A stretch of DNA of 64,000 nucleotides from Synaphobranchus kaupii (Eukaryota > Chordata > Actinopteri > Anguilliformes > Synaphobranchidae): the NCBI GenBank assembly GCA_029718625.1, contig CM056389.1, forward strand, positions 11,332,117-11,396,116. Reading direction: 5' to 3'. Of this stretch, positions 1 through 11,760 are shown in pieces (the stretch's first letter is position 1; every line of letters begins with the position of its first letter). The position numbers were made by a program, and so were the translations under genes. The notes beneath the pieces are model-generated. The model ran no database searches. It was not told the DNA's origin and worked only from the letters and a program-made list of their open reading frames with translations.

Positions 1-477
1 TTTTCTAACACATTAACGTCATTTTAGGTCAAATAGAGCTTAATTTGTTGCATCAGTATATGCAGTTTGGATTTAAAGGAGCTAAGTCGCTAGCTGAACT
101 TAACGTTAGGCCTATGGGCAACTGTCGAGTTCGCACATGGTAGGCCTAAAATTTACATTGCTCACTAAGTTAGTGAGGTCTGGTAAAATCTATGCGTGCC
201 TGAGGGCTTTCTAGACAGATTTCTTCCCAGCTGTAGGCAGCAGTAGTGAGCGGATGATGAGTCGGAGTCTACTTCTGTCATCTCATCATACTTGCCTCCG
301 TGAAACGAAGTGAATTGACGGCTAAGTTTAGTAATGCAAGACATTTTGATAAACGAACGGTCAATTAGCGAGTGTGATTCTTAGTCAGTTTGGGCGAAGG
401 AATGGACTGTTTTAGGTTTTAGCCGGTTGATTTCTGAGTGCGTGGCTTTGTATTCGTGAAATCATGGGCGAGCTAGT

Positions 478-1209
478 GTCTTAAGGCTATTGTCAACCGT
501 TAACCGCAAACTTGACAGGCTCGCGCAAGGCAGCAAAACAGCTACTTCATCTATTGAATTAAATGTTCAGGTTAAATTGAGACCAAATGTCTCTAACTGT
601 GGTGAAGTACTGAATTGGCCCTTAGCTAATCCCGGAGGAATCTTCTAACGTTAGTTAAACTACCTTATCCCATGGTATGGGTGAATACTCGATTCTGATT
701 GGTCAATGACTGGTCGTTATTCTGTATAACCGGTCAGTCATCCGGGTCACAAATGTAATCACAGTTCTAAATTAATGCGCTGCCTCCCTGGCCAGCTAGT
801 ACTAGCTACGCAACCTGGGAATGGCAAACGTGACCGGTCAATTCAGAGTCCAAGACGTTCTAGAAAATAAGTGGAATAAATAAAGTGAATTAATAAAGTA
901 AACGAATGTAGCCTACCTACTTTTTTTTCCTCAATGACTAACGTTACTGTAGCCTACGGCAGACGGCTACTTCGCCTCGTAGGTATGCTGCAAATAGTAG
1001 GCTAACTTTGGCTACGATAAACTTTTGTCATTGTTTTTCAGATAATGCAAATGCAATACGTGGCGAGGTAACTATATAGCTAGCCATAGTTACATTATCA
1101 CGGAGTTAGCAAAGCGCATGGTGTTTATGTGCACAGATGAAGTAGCTGTTTTGCTGCCTTGCGCGAGCCTGTCAAGTTTGCGGTTAACGGTTGACAATAG
1201 CCTTAAGAC
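478..1209. repeat. Perfect 75-bp inverted repeat pair flanking 582 bp
   Basis: Bases 478-552 are the exact reverse complement of 1135-1209; mismatches begin immediately on both sides. The pair is kept in the second large copy at 14346-14420 and 15003-15077. This could be the ends of a foldback-type element, but I found no clear target-site duplication outside 478 and 1209. The enclosed DNA has no coding potential. It includes, near 682-770, a stretch similar to 32537-32640 (shared core tactcgattctgattgg). Confidence 0.85.
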
Positions 1210-1880
1210 TTATCTAACGTTATGCTTGTTTTCGTGAGATGACGAGCTGTAACGTTAGCTAAAATCGCCACAAAGCCAGTAACTTTGTAAGCAATAATAT
1301 AACTTAGCAAACATCCACAAGCTTTGATAGGTCACTGTAGCCTGTAACGTGATGAGTTAAAGTAACTTAACGTTAGCTATAGCTACGTTTGTAGCGTTAG
1401 CCTAGAGCTAGACACTGACTGTAACAGCCGATCTACTAAAGAAATTAGTGGTGACGATAATGAATAGTTGTCTTGGAATAACGTTATATTCCACTAACGT
1501 TACCCTTATAGCCACTTTACCGTTAACTTTATTAGCAATTTATACATCTTAATGTTAACTATAAGCTGATGTCGCTTCCGTTAATTTACCTCAGAACCAG
1601 GAGATCAGGACAAGTTCTGAGAGATAACGTTAATGTTTTTTTCAGAATTTTGTGAATATCAACAGACAACCAGAATATAAACTGTTTAGTTAACATTATA
1701 TACATCTTAAATTAATAAAATTGAACACTAAAAATTAGTTTTACTAACGTTAAATAGGATAAGAAACGTAGTCATCGGATACTTACCCAACTGTGCGCTT
1801 CTGTCAAGAGTGATGAGAGACTGTTTCACGTGCGGTTTATTCCATTTCAGTTATTCTTGCGATCGGTGGCTCAGAATGAT
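1210..1880. other. Non-coding stretch, taacgtta-rich
   Basis: No open reading frame or RNA gene is visible. The sequence is AT-rich with many copies of the palindromic octamer taacgtta and of gttagc, a composition common in fish intergenic DNA. Confidence 0.6.
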
Positions 1881-2524
1881 CTATTTGCGATTAGCAACAC
1901 AAAACACTAGCAATTTACTTAGACCTAGAAACACAAAGCAAGTAAACAAGTGGTCGGTAATGCTGCAATTTACATTAACTAAACCGTGACTAGGCTACAC
2001 TACAAACAGTTCAATCAGCTAACGCACAGCTGAACCAAATGAAAAAGACCATACTTAAGCCTATCCGACGGTAGATTGATAACGCAGGTCTGCTTGCACT
2101 CTGAACTAGGAATGCAAAACACGCTATTTATTCACTCAGGTGAATCTATTTGCGATTAGCAACACAAAACACTAGCAATTTACTAGACCTAGAAACACAA
2201 AGCAAGTAAACAAGTGGTCGGTAATGCTGCAATTTACATTAACTAAACCGTGACTACACTACAAACAGTTCAATCAGCTAACGCACAGCTGAACCAAATG
2301 AAAAAGACCATACTTAAGCCTATCCGACGGTAGATTGATAACGCAGGTCTGCTTGCACTCTGAACTAGGAATGCAAAACACGCTATTTATTCACTCAGGT
2401 GAATCTATTTGCGATTAGCAACACAAAACACTAGCAATTTACTAGACCTAGAAACACAAAGCAAGTAAACAAGTGGTCGGTAATGCTGCAATTTACATTA
2501 ACTAAACCGTGACTACACTACAAA
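1881..2524. repeat. ~260-bp tandem repeat, 2.5 units (copy 1)
   Basis: Units start at 1881, 2146 and 2405 with the motif ctatttgcgattagc, giving spacings of 265 and 259. The last unit is partial and ends in an A-run. A 5-bp variation (ctaggctac versus ctacac) separates units. The second large copy holds an additional unit. Confidence 0.9.
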
Positions 2525-3109
2525 AAAAATATTTAAACACATAAAGGACCTTATAATTGACTTTCTCTACTGTCTATTTCTCAAAATCCACATAGTGGCA
2601 AAATTATGGTATGCTGCAAGGGAAGTACATGCCCCGCTGAGATATCTGATAAAATAAACCTAAGATAAACCTACAAACTCCTCCGACGGCTTGTTTTAAC
2701 CTCTTCCTACCAAACACTCCCTAGTGGTAAACATGGACATTGCAAAAGTTTGATTTCATTCATTTTATAATATGATCACATCCATTCTTTCTGGGAATGT
2801 GGTTGTTAAACCCAAAATGTCAAGTTATAACTTTGTTAATGTCTTTTGAAATGCCTATATAATTACCAAACATACTGTAAACACCATAAACAATCTGCTT
2901 GTAAACTGTTCCTCTTGATTATATTACATCTTAACTTTGGTTTGAAAAATCTTAATCTTCGTGCTTTAAGAAAAGAAAATGTCATAACTTTCTATATGGC
3001 TGTATATGATTTTTCAACTACATGGACTTGTGCTTTTCATCACTTGTTGCTAGTATTTTGTGTTGAGTTTGGCATTACATAAAACTAGCCAGTTGATGGT
3101 ATGGCAACC
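2525..3109. other. No gene seen (same in 16651-17236)
   Basis: AT-rich DNA. The small frames here have no recognisable domain, no supporting splice signals and ordinary intergenic composition. Confidence 0.5.
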
Positions 3110-3117
3110 TCTTAGGA

Positions 3118-3299
3118 CAGTGATTCCCAAACCTCTCCTTGGGTACCCCCTGCCAGATCCAGGTATCTGATGTATTCCACCTCAAGCATACCTGATGCAT
3201 CTACTCAAGCCCTTAGCTGCATCAGGTGTGTTTGAGGTGGAACACATCAGATACCTGGATCCGACTGGGGGTACCCAAGGAGAGGTTTGGGAACCACTG
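3118..3299. mobile_element. hAT-type MITE, foldback (copy 1)
   Basis: A 182-bp hairpin-like element that begins cagtgattcccaaac and ends with its near reverse complement, gtttgggaaccactg. The arms run nearly to the centre. The flanking octamers tcttagga (3110-3117) and ccttagta (3300-3307) match at 6 of 8 positions, as expected for an old hAT-type 8-bp target-site duplication. No protein is encoded. Confidence 0.8.
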
Positions 3300-3641
3300 C
3301 CTTAGTATGTTTTTAACAAAGGGATTTTTAAACTTGCTTGCACAGTTTTATGCAAAACCGGCTTGGTATGCTCCCATTGTATTTAAAATTTGTCAATTTA
3401 TCAAGCCAATAGCCAAGCCTGTAATATTTGAAATAAGATCATCACATCAGCTTTTGCATAGTTGACTGAGTAATGTGTGGAAAGTTTTAGGGAAACATCA
3501 GGGTTGAGAACTGAGGATAACATAGGATAACCCCCTATAAAACAAAAGAAGACATCCGCTTTTGTATAGACCACCATGGTCATGTGTCACTGGGTATGTC
3601 CCAATCATAGAAATATATATTAACTAGAAAGGAAACGTGGT

Positions 3642-4023
3642 CACGTGGTTCCATTCAGCCCTATTCAATTTGGGTTCTTCCGCAATGGCACCGCCGCAAG
3701 ATGGCTGCCATGGCCCGGAAATAGTATTATTATGAGCTCTGCCATGTATTTCCAATGGTGCGTTGTGAAAGTCAACATAGTGGCCCCAGCGCAATCTAGG
3801 TATCAAAAGTTCACAATATTGTAGTCAATAGAAGCAGGTAATCACATTTTACATTTTTCCTGGGTTCAAATTTTTTTTAGCCTACACAGAAAAAAGAGAG
3901 CCATGATTTAAAAATACTCATCGGTGAGTGTTTAGTAAGCGCACTGAACTGTGATTGGTTAAGAACATGGTCACGTGGTAATTTTAGTTACGTCACAGGG
4001 CAATCACGTGAGGAGGCCTATTG
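3642..4023. promoter_or_regulatory. E-box/CRE/CCAAT cluster at left end of the 5.4-kb element
   Basis: CACGTG occurs at 3642-3647, 3972-3977 and 4005-4010, TTACGTCA (CRE-like) at 3988-3995, and a reverse CCAAT (attgg) both near 3954 and near 4019. The right end has a similar set: CACGTG at 8919-8924 and CCAAT at 8939-8943. The clustering suggests promoter activity at both ends, but this rests on motif matches only. Confidence 0.3.
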
Positions 4024-5235
4024 GCATTTTCGCCTCAAATCCATTCTCTCAACCTCTATTGAACTCTATGGTTAGCTGACTTGCTATGAGCATTCAGCTA
4101 ACTGCATCCGTTGCTGTAGCTATATGAAGTTCGCTTACCAGCTATCTTGTGCATAATAATGAAATGGTTTTCAAATGCTTTCGCGTGTGTAATATTTCTA
4201 AGGTCATACTTCATATCTCAAGATGAGTGTTGTTAGATTACACTAATTAGTAACACACCCATGAATATGTTAGTGTTGAAGTCTGAAAAGCCGCCCGGAT
4301 AGCAAGACGCTAACGGTAGCGGGTCAACATCGGGTTGGCTACAGAAATGTTGTCCGGCTCCCGGCGTATTATGTTTGTTAATAACGCTAGTTAACAAGAC
4401 AGTTATTAAAGATTTTTAGTAACTATTCGTGGCTCGTTTATCTGGATTTGCAGTTTTGCTCACGTTAGGCTGAGGTATTTCAACAAGATATCCGTGGCCT
4501 ATAGCCTAGCCATTAATCTGTCTAACGTTACGATAACACTACAAGATCACCATAGTTCATTCTAACAGTCTAACAATAACAGACATTCCTGAGAGGCTAT
4601 ACCTGGAAAAATAGGCGACAAGTTTCACTGTGGTCGCGATTTCTAATTATTTAGGCTACAGTTACATGGCTACACCACACTATTAGCTAGCCGCGCAAGG
4701 CTGGTTTACGGAAATCTTGAGTCAGGGACCGGTCCGGATGTAATGTAATGTTACCGCTGGAGCTAGGCTACTGCCTAGCCATACCACAGACTAACGTTAC
4801 GGATTAAACAAAATAAACAAGCAGATGCAATAATCGTTGTTTAATTATGTGAACGTAATCGTATCATAGACCTATTTAAGATTGTATCTATGTATTTATT
4901 GTTTTGCTTTTCACATAATACTATAATAATCACGACATCCACTCTACGGTTAGAGTGGATCTGGGGTAGGCGCTGGACCCAGGAAAGCGGGCTGGAAAGA
5001 ACTTTGTTTTAATATAAGGGTAAGGTTGGTGGATCCAACATGTCATTAGCTGGTTATATTTTTCGAAATAGCCTATTTTGTGTAACCGCGTGACACAGTA
5101 GGCTATGCGGTAAATGTTTGCGAAGAACAGCGAGTGCTCCGTTGTCTATAGCCCATCTAGGCTATAGAACATGGTAGCTTTACATAACATTACATTAAGT
5201 TATTGTGGCTGCGTTTACTATTATGTTGCTTTTGT

Positions 5236-5700
5236 ATGTCGATTTACACGTGTGCATCCTCTCATCGCTCAAAAGAAATCAACCGGATTGAGGAACTGAA
5301 GTTGCGCATCAAAACCAGATACGGTAATGCACTTTTAACAGCGCATAAACGAAGTGTCTTTGCTTACAGACACCCCTGGATGAGTTTTGCTAGTAGGCTA
5401 CCACTTAGAGCCCACATAAACGTGTACATTTTTCCTTAATGTGACCTTGTCATTTTAATGTGTCTTGTCAGGGTTTGTCTTGTGGATGTGCGTCTTATCC
5501 TGTGTTCTCACGTTCAGCCTGCACCTTGATGTGGTGAGTGGGCTTTAAACTGAGACAGGCTGCTGAACTTTGCTGTGTCCTATAACAAACTCCTAACGTC
5601 TCTACGTTTTTTCCCCCCTTATCGTCCAGGACAACGTTGGAGACGGTGATTAAACTTGCTGTGAATTAAACGCAGCATATCGAAGAATAAAAATGTTTCC
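5236..5700 (+). other. Exon-like short frame, unrecognised (equivalent near 19363-19827)
   Basis: A frame from the ATG at 5236 runs to a GT donor-like site after the codons for RIKTRY (about 5321). A polypyrimidine tract and cag near 5609-5629 could serve as an acceptor, and a short tail is followed by aataaa near 5687. No domain is recognised. The frame is open upstream of the ATG through a leucine/cysteine-rich stretch, but without an earlier ATG. It may be chance. Confidence 0.2.
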
Positions 5701-5958
5701 CTTATTCATGATTCATAATTTTGAATGGTGTACATTTGATTATTTAGTCTTTACAAATGAAAAAAAATTAGCAATTTCTCCTTATACCACTGTATGACAT
5801 ATGCAAACAATGAACCCTTCAATAAAAAAACAAGTTTTATAATTAATTGAAACTTTTTATTACTGTTTCCCCAAAATGTACATACTCAGCTACATCCAGC
5901 GTGGGGAGAAATACGCAAAGAAGGCCATGGATTGGCATGGCTGGAGAGGACAAGATGT

Positions 5959-5981
5959 GGGGGGGGGGGGGGGGGGGGGGG
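5959..5981 (+). repeat. Poly-G run, 23 bases
   Basis: An uninterrupted run of 23 G. The second large copy has 20 at 20086-20105. Such runs form quadruplexes and are error-prone in sequencing. Confidence 0.9.
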
Positions 5982-7854
5982 TGTTTGTAGGGAAGATAAG
6001 GGACAGGGGTGAGGAAGAGCAGAGGGCTACAAATTTAATTTAAAAATAATCACATAAATTTTGAAAACCTGACTTAGTTCATTAAAAAAACCCTGTTCCG
6101 TTAAAAGCCAAATCCAGGATTGGAGAAACTGCCAGAATTGGGCAGGGAAAACCCGTAAAGGCAGCGTCTCCTCCCCTGAATTCAGTATTTAAGGGACTGT
6201 AAAATAGCATTTAGAAAAATATAATTTCCCCTAGGGGTGAAATGAACTCCATCACAAAGAAATAAGTCAGTATTTCCAAAAATGTATGTGAGGATGTTTA
6301 ATAAATTTACCACACAATAGCGCAATGGTCTTAGCCTTTAGGTTAAGGTACACTTTGTTATGTTAACAGGTGAAAAATCAACCCGGTCTCACGCTTTTTC
6401 ATGCTCATAGTCACGACAATTAATCTATTGAATCGTCACCCGGAGCACGATTGTCCGACTTTTATCGTGCTACACAGAACGAAATTTAAACCCATGCATT
6501 TTCAATGCTAGCATTTCTCAGACTGTTTTCGTGCTACATAGAACGAAATTTAGAGGTGTTACTGTGCTACTTTTCGGTTGTTAGCTAGCTAGCCGGCTAA
6601 TGAATTTTGTTTACCAGACTGACTTTTGAGTAGCTATAGCTACTGGTTGATGGCGATAACCGCTATGTTAATAGGGACACAAAAAACATGTGGAAAGGTT
6701 TATTCAGTCACAAAAAAAAGCAAACAGTTTATGTCGGATATGGTCAAAATCCCACAATCTCAATTCATTTTAATACTGTCCCCTACATGGGGCGACCCAG
6801 ATTAGCCGTATATATTTATTATCCGAACCCTAACCGTAAACGGACTACAGACGGCGCCATCTTTTCACAGGCCATCATTACGGAGAGCTCTCTGGTTTTT
6901 CGGGAATTGTAGTTCCAAACTATTAGTACCAATAACGAAAAAAATACTAATCCTATTGACCTGGGGCTTAAAATTTATGTTCAATATAGCATCAGTTAAG
7001 ATCCCAATTGATCATATAATTGAATCATCAAAGTATCAAATGATTAAGCATCAAACGTTTTATTCAGGCCCTTCTGTTAGAGCTTGAAGGCTGGCTCTGA
7101 CATTATTTATGAAAGACTAGTTAGTTAATCATCCTGTTAAATATCTACCCGATATGTCCATTGGTTCCAGAATTAGAAGCATTTGAAGTTTGGCCAGTTT
7201 TGCCCTTCTAGGGGGCGCTACTGAGTCCCCTGGGGTGTCAGGGCAAAATAATTGACAAACGTTATTCTCCAGGTCAAGGCCTTTCCAAAAACGTCTTTAG
7301 TTTTGTCCTACGACAAAGTTTAATTTTCACCTCTGTCTGGTTAGAGCCTCTTTGAGGTGTAGTTTCCGAGACCCTTTGAGACTCCAGCCTGGATAAAATC
7401 AAGTCTTTTGATTTTTTTGCTTATTTGGTGGAAAAAATCCTTCAAGGTATTGATGTTTTTCCTAATCACAGTCATATGTTTGGATTTGCACTAGTGTAGA
7501 CCTTATTTTACCTACCAAATACATCTGGATTGTTGTCATATGAGGGTTAGGGTTAGATAACATGCTGTTTTTGAAGCGCTTTAGCCCCTCCCCCAAACCT
7601 CCTGAATAGTCCTACATGGTCAGGATTATATAATGTTGTAGCTTCAATATCCCTCTGTTTACGGATGAAGTTTCCTACATATATCTCTGAAGATGACACT
7701 GTTATGAACTTGTAGGTGGCAGTCTCCACAGCTGATTTGTGGCTTATCCTTACCATGGGTGATGAGTTGATAATCAGATGGACTAGTTCTGATACCCGTT
7801 GGAGCACACAATCACTAATTGGCCATTTAGTCGGCCCTATACCTAATTAATGCG

Positions 7855-7876
7855 TGCGTGCGTGTGTGTGTGTGTG
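7855..7876 (+). repeat. GC/GT microsatellite
   Basis: A (gcgt)n(gt)n tract, 4 bp longer in the second large copy at about 21975-22003. Confidence 0.8.
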
Positions 7877-9030
7877 GGTACATTGCGTGCCATCTGCTGG
7901 CTGCTGTGCACCAGACATACAGAGAGATACAGAGGTTTGTTTTCTCTTTTATGTGTTAGGTATAATTTTTTACGTCAAAAATTATAATATATAATTCGTA
8001 CACCTAGTAGTCCGTGAGCCAGTAGGGTTGGTCGGTACCAGTTGAGGGGAATAATGCTCTTGTGATTTTTGGCAAGGTATACATCTCTAGAGTTATAAAA
8101 TATGTGATAGCATTGTTGTTACTGCATACCAGTTTTGCCAAACCTGAATCATAGCGCGGAGCTTTCAAACCCATAACAGCGCAGAAACCCTGGGGGAAAA
8201 AATTTAATATTTTCACGGTAAGAAATCTTTTTTTGACAACGTTAGGTTAGCCTGCTTGTCTTCTTCGTCGTCCTGCTTGAGCTAAATTAGCATTAACCAC
8301 AAATATGCTTTGCTGTTAGGTCTGTTTATTTTCCTGCATCACCCTTGTCATAGTAACTTGTTGAACTGAACCAACCAGGAAAAAATGTATTCACTCACCG
8401 CATAACGTAGGCTACACATACAGCGTAGCTATATATAGGATGTCTATGAACATAGACACAGGCTATATAACATACATTATATATATATATATAGTTATCT
8501 TAACGCATAGCGGACACTTGTGCCCGTTTATGCGGTCTAAAGTGCAGTAGTCTATAACGTTGATATTGGAAGGTTATCGTAATAACGTTAGCTATGTCCA
8601 TTGCAGTTTCGAGGGGGTTACGTTAAGATTAGCCAAATGTGTTCTAACGTTATGCTATACCTGGCTTATTTTCTTTTAAATGTGCATCGAGCTACTATTG
8701 GTGTATTATCAACAGGCTTTTGTGATAGCATGTCCTTTCTAGGCCTCTGGCTGCTACTGCGAGCTAACTTAGCTAACGGTAGCTAACAAAGTTACCTTTC
8801 ATTTAGCTTTTTTATTCGGTAGCATAACTTTGCAGTCGTCGCTATACATGTATATGGTCGCTAACTAGAGTTACAACGGCAGCCATTACTCTGTGAAAAG
8901 GGAGAAAATGATCACCTTCACGTGACAGGTCACGTTGGCCAATCAGAGAAAAAACTTTGGGCCGTGGAAACGGTGCCGTTTTGAGAAGGCTTCTGCCTTT
9001 CTAGTTAATATATAGTTCTATGGTCCCAAT

Positions 9031-9833
9031 ACTCAAAAAATGCATCCTCCTTTCCACCACTACCACCTCCTCCCCCTCCATGCCCCGGAAACCGATCTTT
9101 GTTTCAGACTCTAATGTTGCTGATTAGGCTACATATTAATTACAAAAGGTTACAAATTAAATGTCTCTACATAAACCGCAACATCAGGTACATTGTATAC
9201 TGTACATGCAACTACTTGAACTCAAAACGTTCAGGCAGCTTTGCATATTTCCGGGTAGGAGACGAGTAGTAGTGGGGGAGTGGAGGTAAGGATGAGAGGA
9301 GTGAAGAATATTAGGACGCACCCGAGGTGGTAGTGGAGGAAAGGAGGGTACATTTTTTCAGTCTTGGGATGCACTCTGGGACAGCTAATCTGCTTCTCCA
9401 TCATCAAAATCGCTGTCGACTATTGATGAAGTTGCCCTATCCCAACTTTGACTGACGCCGAGCCCACAATGAGTCCCAATCACAGATCTTACGCATGGTC
9501 AACCAATTTAAAGCTGCAAAATAAGTTTCAAGTACAAGTAGACCCAGCTGCATGTACAGTATAAAAATGTACCTGACATTGCAGTTCGCGTTGAGGCATT
9601 AAGCAATGTGCAAGCAAATAAATGCTGCTTCCTCATCTTAAATTGCAGAATATGTCTGTAGGATATAAACCTCAAAAAGGAACTGGCGTTTTGTTATCCG
9701 TTGTAGGCAATCTAGTATTCAGGCAGGATGCTGTGTCCTATGTGTGATAGTAACCTACTGAAGCACACACAATTTAGGCTAAATATCTTGCAATGGGGCA
9801 TCATTATTTTGGGAAAATTCATACAGCTTAAGG
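9031..9833. other. No gene seen (same in 23181-23988)
   Basis: Unique-looking non-coding DNA between the 5.4-kb element and a hAT MITE. It contains a purine-rich patch near 9256-9350. No domain or splice structure is recognised. Confidence 0.5.
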
Positions 9834-10023
9834 CAGGGCTGCCCAATCCTGTTTCTGGAGATCTACCATCCTGTAGGTTTTCATTTCAACCCTAATTTGG
9901 CACATCTGATTCTACTAATTTGCAGCTTAATGAGATCTCTAGCTGTTGAATGAGGTGTGCTTTGTTAGGGTTGGAGTGAAAACCGGTACGGTAGATCTCC
10001 AGGAACAAGGTTGGGCAGCCCTA
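9834..10023. mobile_element. hAT-type MITE (copy 1)
   Basis: A 190-bp element starting cagggctgcccaat and ending with its near reverse complement, ttgggcagcccta. The flanking octamers gcttaagg (9826-9833) and gcctaagg (10024-10031) match at 7 of 8 positions. The ends (gcccaa, then ctggagatctacc inside) are those of a MITE family widespread in fish genomes. It is non-coding. Confidence 0.85.
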
Positions 10024-10558
10024 GCCTAAGGCATAGCTACTATGATGGCTACGCATCATCATTGTTGCCATCTTTCAATCTCTATGGACGTGAGCATGAT
10101 GATGTCACCCAGAAATGTGGAAAAAAAAACGTCTGCAGTAGGATACATCTGTAATGTTAAATAAAAACATTATTTGAAAGTTTATTTGAAACATGCAAGT
10201 GTTACTTATTAATGGGTGAAAATAACCTTTTTTACACCAATGGCCCATGTTTAACCCATGTTTAACTGAAGACACAGCTTGTGAAAGGGGTCATTCCCAT
10301 GTCATTTCACACACCATGACAGCCAATGTCTCGGATTGTTATTAAATGTTTCCTGTACTAAGAAACAGTTAAGATAAGCATTCATGTAACATTATTTTAT
10401 AGAAATATTATTTTGTCTGTGAGAAATCCAGCTAATTGGTTGCACCGAAATTTGACATTTTAGTTTGGTATGGTTCATATTATTTATTGTGTATGGTGAC
10501 TTCACTTACTCTAGAAATGGAAGAGCGTGGTCAGGTTGGGGTAGAAGGGATGAGTCAG

Positions 10559-11760
10559 GGCTCTGGTGAGCACGGTCACGTTCTGAGAGAGAGAGAGCAT
10601 CATGTTACAGTGTGTGTATGTCCAGTCGTGACAGTGTGCCAAACAGGCCTGTGTTGATTGTGTTTTTGCACTGAGGCTGTATGTGGCCTTCACTTACTTG
10701 CGTAAAGGGTGATAAAAAGGTGGCTCAGAGGGCTCTGGTGAGCACGGTCACGTTCTGAGAGAGAGAGAGCATCATGTTACAGTGTGTGTATGTCCAGTCG
10801 TGACAGTGTGCCAAACAGGCCTGTGTTGATTGTGTTTTTGCACTGAGGCTGTATGTGGCCTTCACTTACTTGCGTAAAGGGTGATAAAAAGGTGGCTCAG
10901 AGGGCTCTGGTGAGCACGGTCACGTTCTGAGAGAGAGAGAGCATCATGTTACAGTGTGTGTATGTCCAGTCGTGACAGTGTGCCAAACAGGCCTGTGTTG
11001 ATTGTGTTTTTGCACTGAGGCTGTATGTGGCCTTCACTTACTTACGTAAAGGGTGATAAAAAGGTGGCTCAGAGGGCTCTGGTGAGCACGGTCACGTTCT
11101 GAGAGAGAGAGAGCATCATGTTACAGTGTGTGTATGTCCAGTCGTGACAGTGTGCCAAACAGGCCTCTGTTAATTGTGTTTTTGCACTGAGGCTGTATGT
11201 GGCCTTCACTTACTTGCGTAAAGGGTGATAAAAAGGTGGCTCAGAGGGCTCTGGTGAGCACGGTCACGTTCTGAGAGAGAGAGAGCATCATGTTACAGTG
11301 TGTGTATGTCCAGTCGTGACAGTGTGCCAAACAGGCCTCTGTTAATTGTGTTTTTGCACTGAGGCTGTATGTGGCCTTCACTTACTTGCGTAAAGGGTGA
11401 TAAAAAGGTGGCTCAGAGGGCTCTGGTGAGCACGGTCACGTTCTGAGAGAGAGAGAGCATCATGTTACAGTGTGTGTATGTCCAGTCGTGACAGTGTGCC
11501 AAACAGGCCTGTGTTAATTGTGTTTTTGCACTGAGGCTGTATGTGGCCTTCACTTACTTGCGTAAAGGGTGATAAAAAGGTGGCTCAGAGGGCTCTGGTG
11601 AGCACGGTCACGTTCTGAGAGAGAGAGCATCATGTTACAGTGTGTGTATGTCCAGTCGTGACAGTGTGCCAAACAGGCCTGTGTTGATTGTGTTTTTGCA
11701 CTGAGGCTGTATGTGGCCTTCACTTACTTGAGTAAAGGGTGATAAAATGGTGGCTCAGAT
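10559..11760. repeat. 172-bp tandem repeat, 7 units (copy 1)
   Basis: Units begin ggctctggtgagcacggtca at 10559, 10731, 10903, 11075, 11247, 11419 and 11591, each 172 bp with a final unit 2 bp short in its GA run. A diverged part-unit follows at 11787-11890. Each unit holds a (ga)n tract, tgtgtgtatgt and a cacgttct motif. Units differ at only a few positions, such as cctgtgttgatt versus cctctgttaatt. Confidence 0.95.

Larger units (their letters stand above)
3598..9030. mobile_element. 5.4-kb DNA element with 27-bp TIRs and 8-bp TSD (copy 1)
   Basis: The left terminus (3606-3632) and the reverse complement of 8996-9022 are identical at 26 of 27 positions, sharing the core tatatattaactagaaagg. 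The octamer gtcccaat lies directly outside both ends (3598-3605 and 9023-9030), a perfect target-site duplication. An 8-bp TSD fits the hAT, P or Zisupton superfamilies. Ends beginning CA and a target starting GTCC recall P elements, but I find no THAP domain or transposase, so this is inference. The interior is non-coding to my eye and holds a poly-G run, GT and AT microsatellites and short exon-like frames. It is probably non-autonomous, with a partial relative in inverse orientation at 39371-41833. Confidence 0.85.

Noticed and set aside
6688..6912. 74-codon frame inside the 5.4-kb element
   Set aside because: No domain; the inverse copy near 41473-41667 keeps only a shifted, shorter version, as expected of non-coding DNA.
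7543..7556. gggttagggttag as telomere repeat
   Set aside because: Only two units. A similar pair near 47775 is equally short and likely chance.
7553..7807. 84-codon minus-strand frame conserved in three copies of the 5.4-kb element
   Set aside because: Conservation follows from the recent duplication and the repeat family. There is no recognisable domain, though it is the best-kept frame in the element and could be an exon remnant.
8004..8216. 70-codon minus-strand frame with ag/gt-flanked core
   Set aside because: Splice-like borders could be chance. The older copy at 40081-40392 differs in frame content and no product is recognised.
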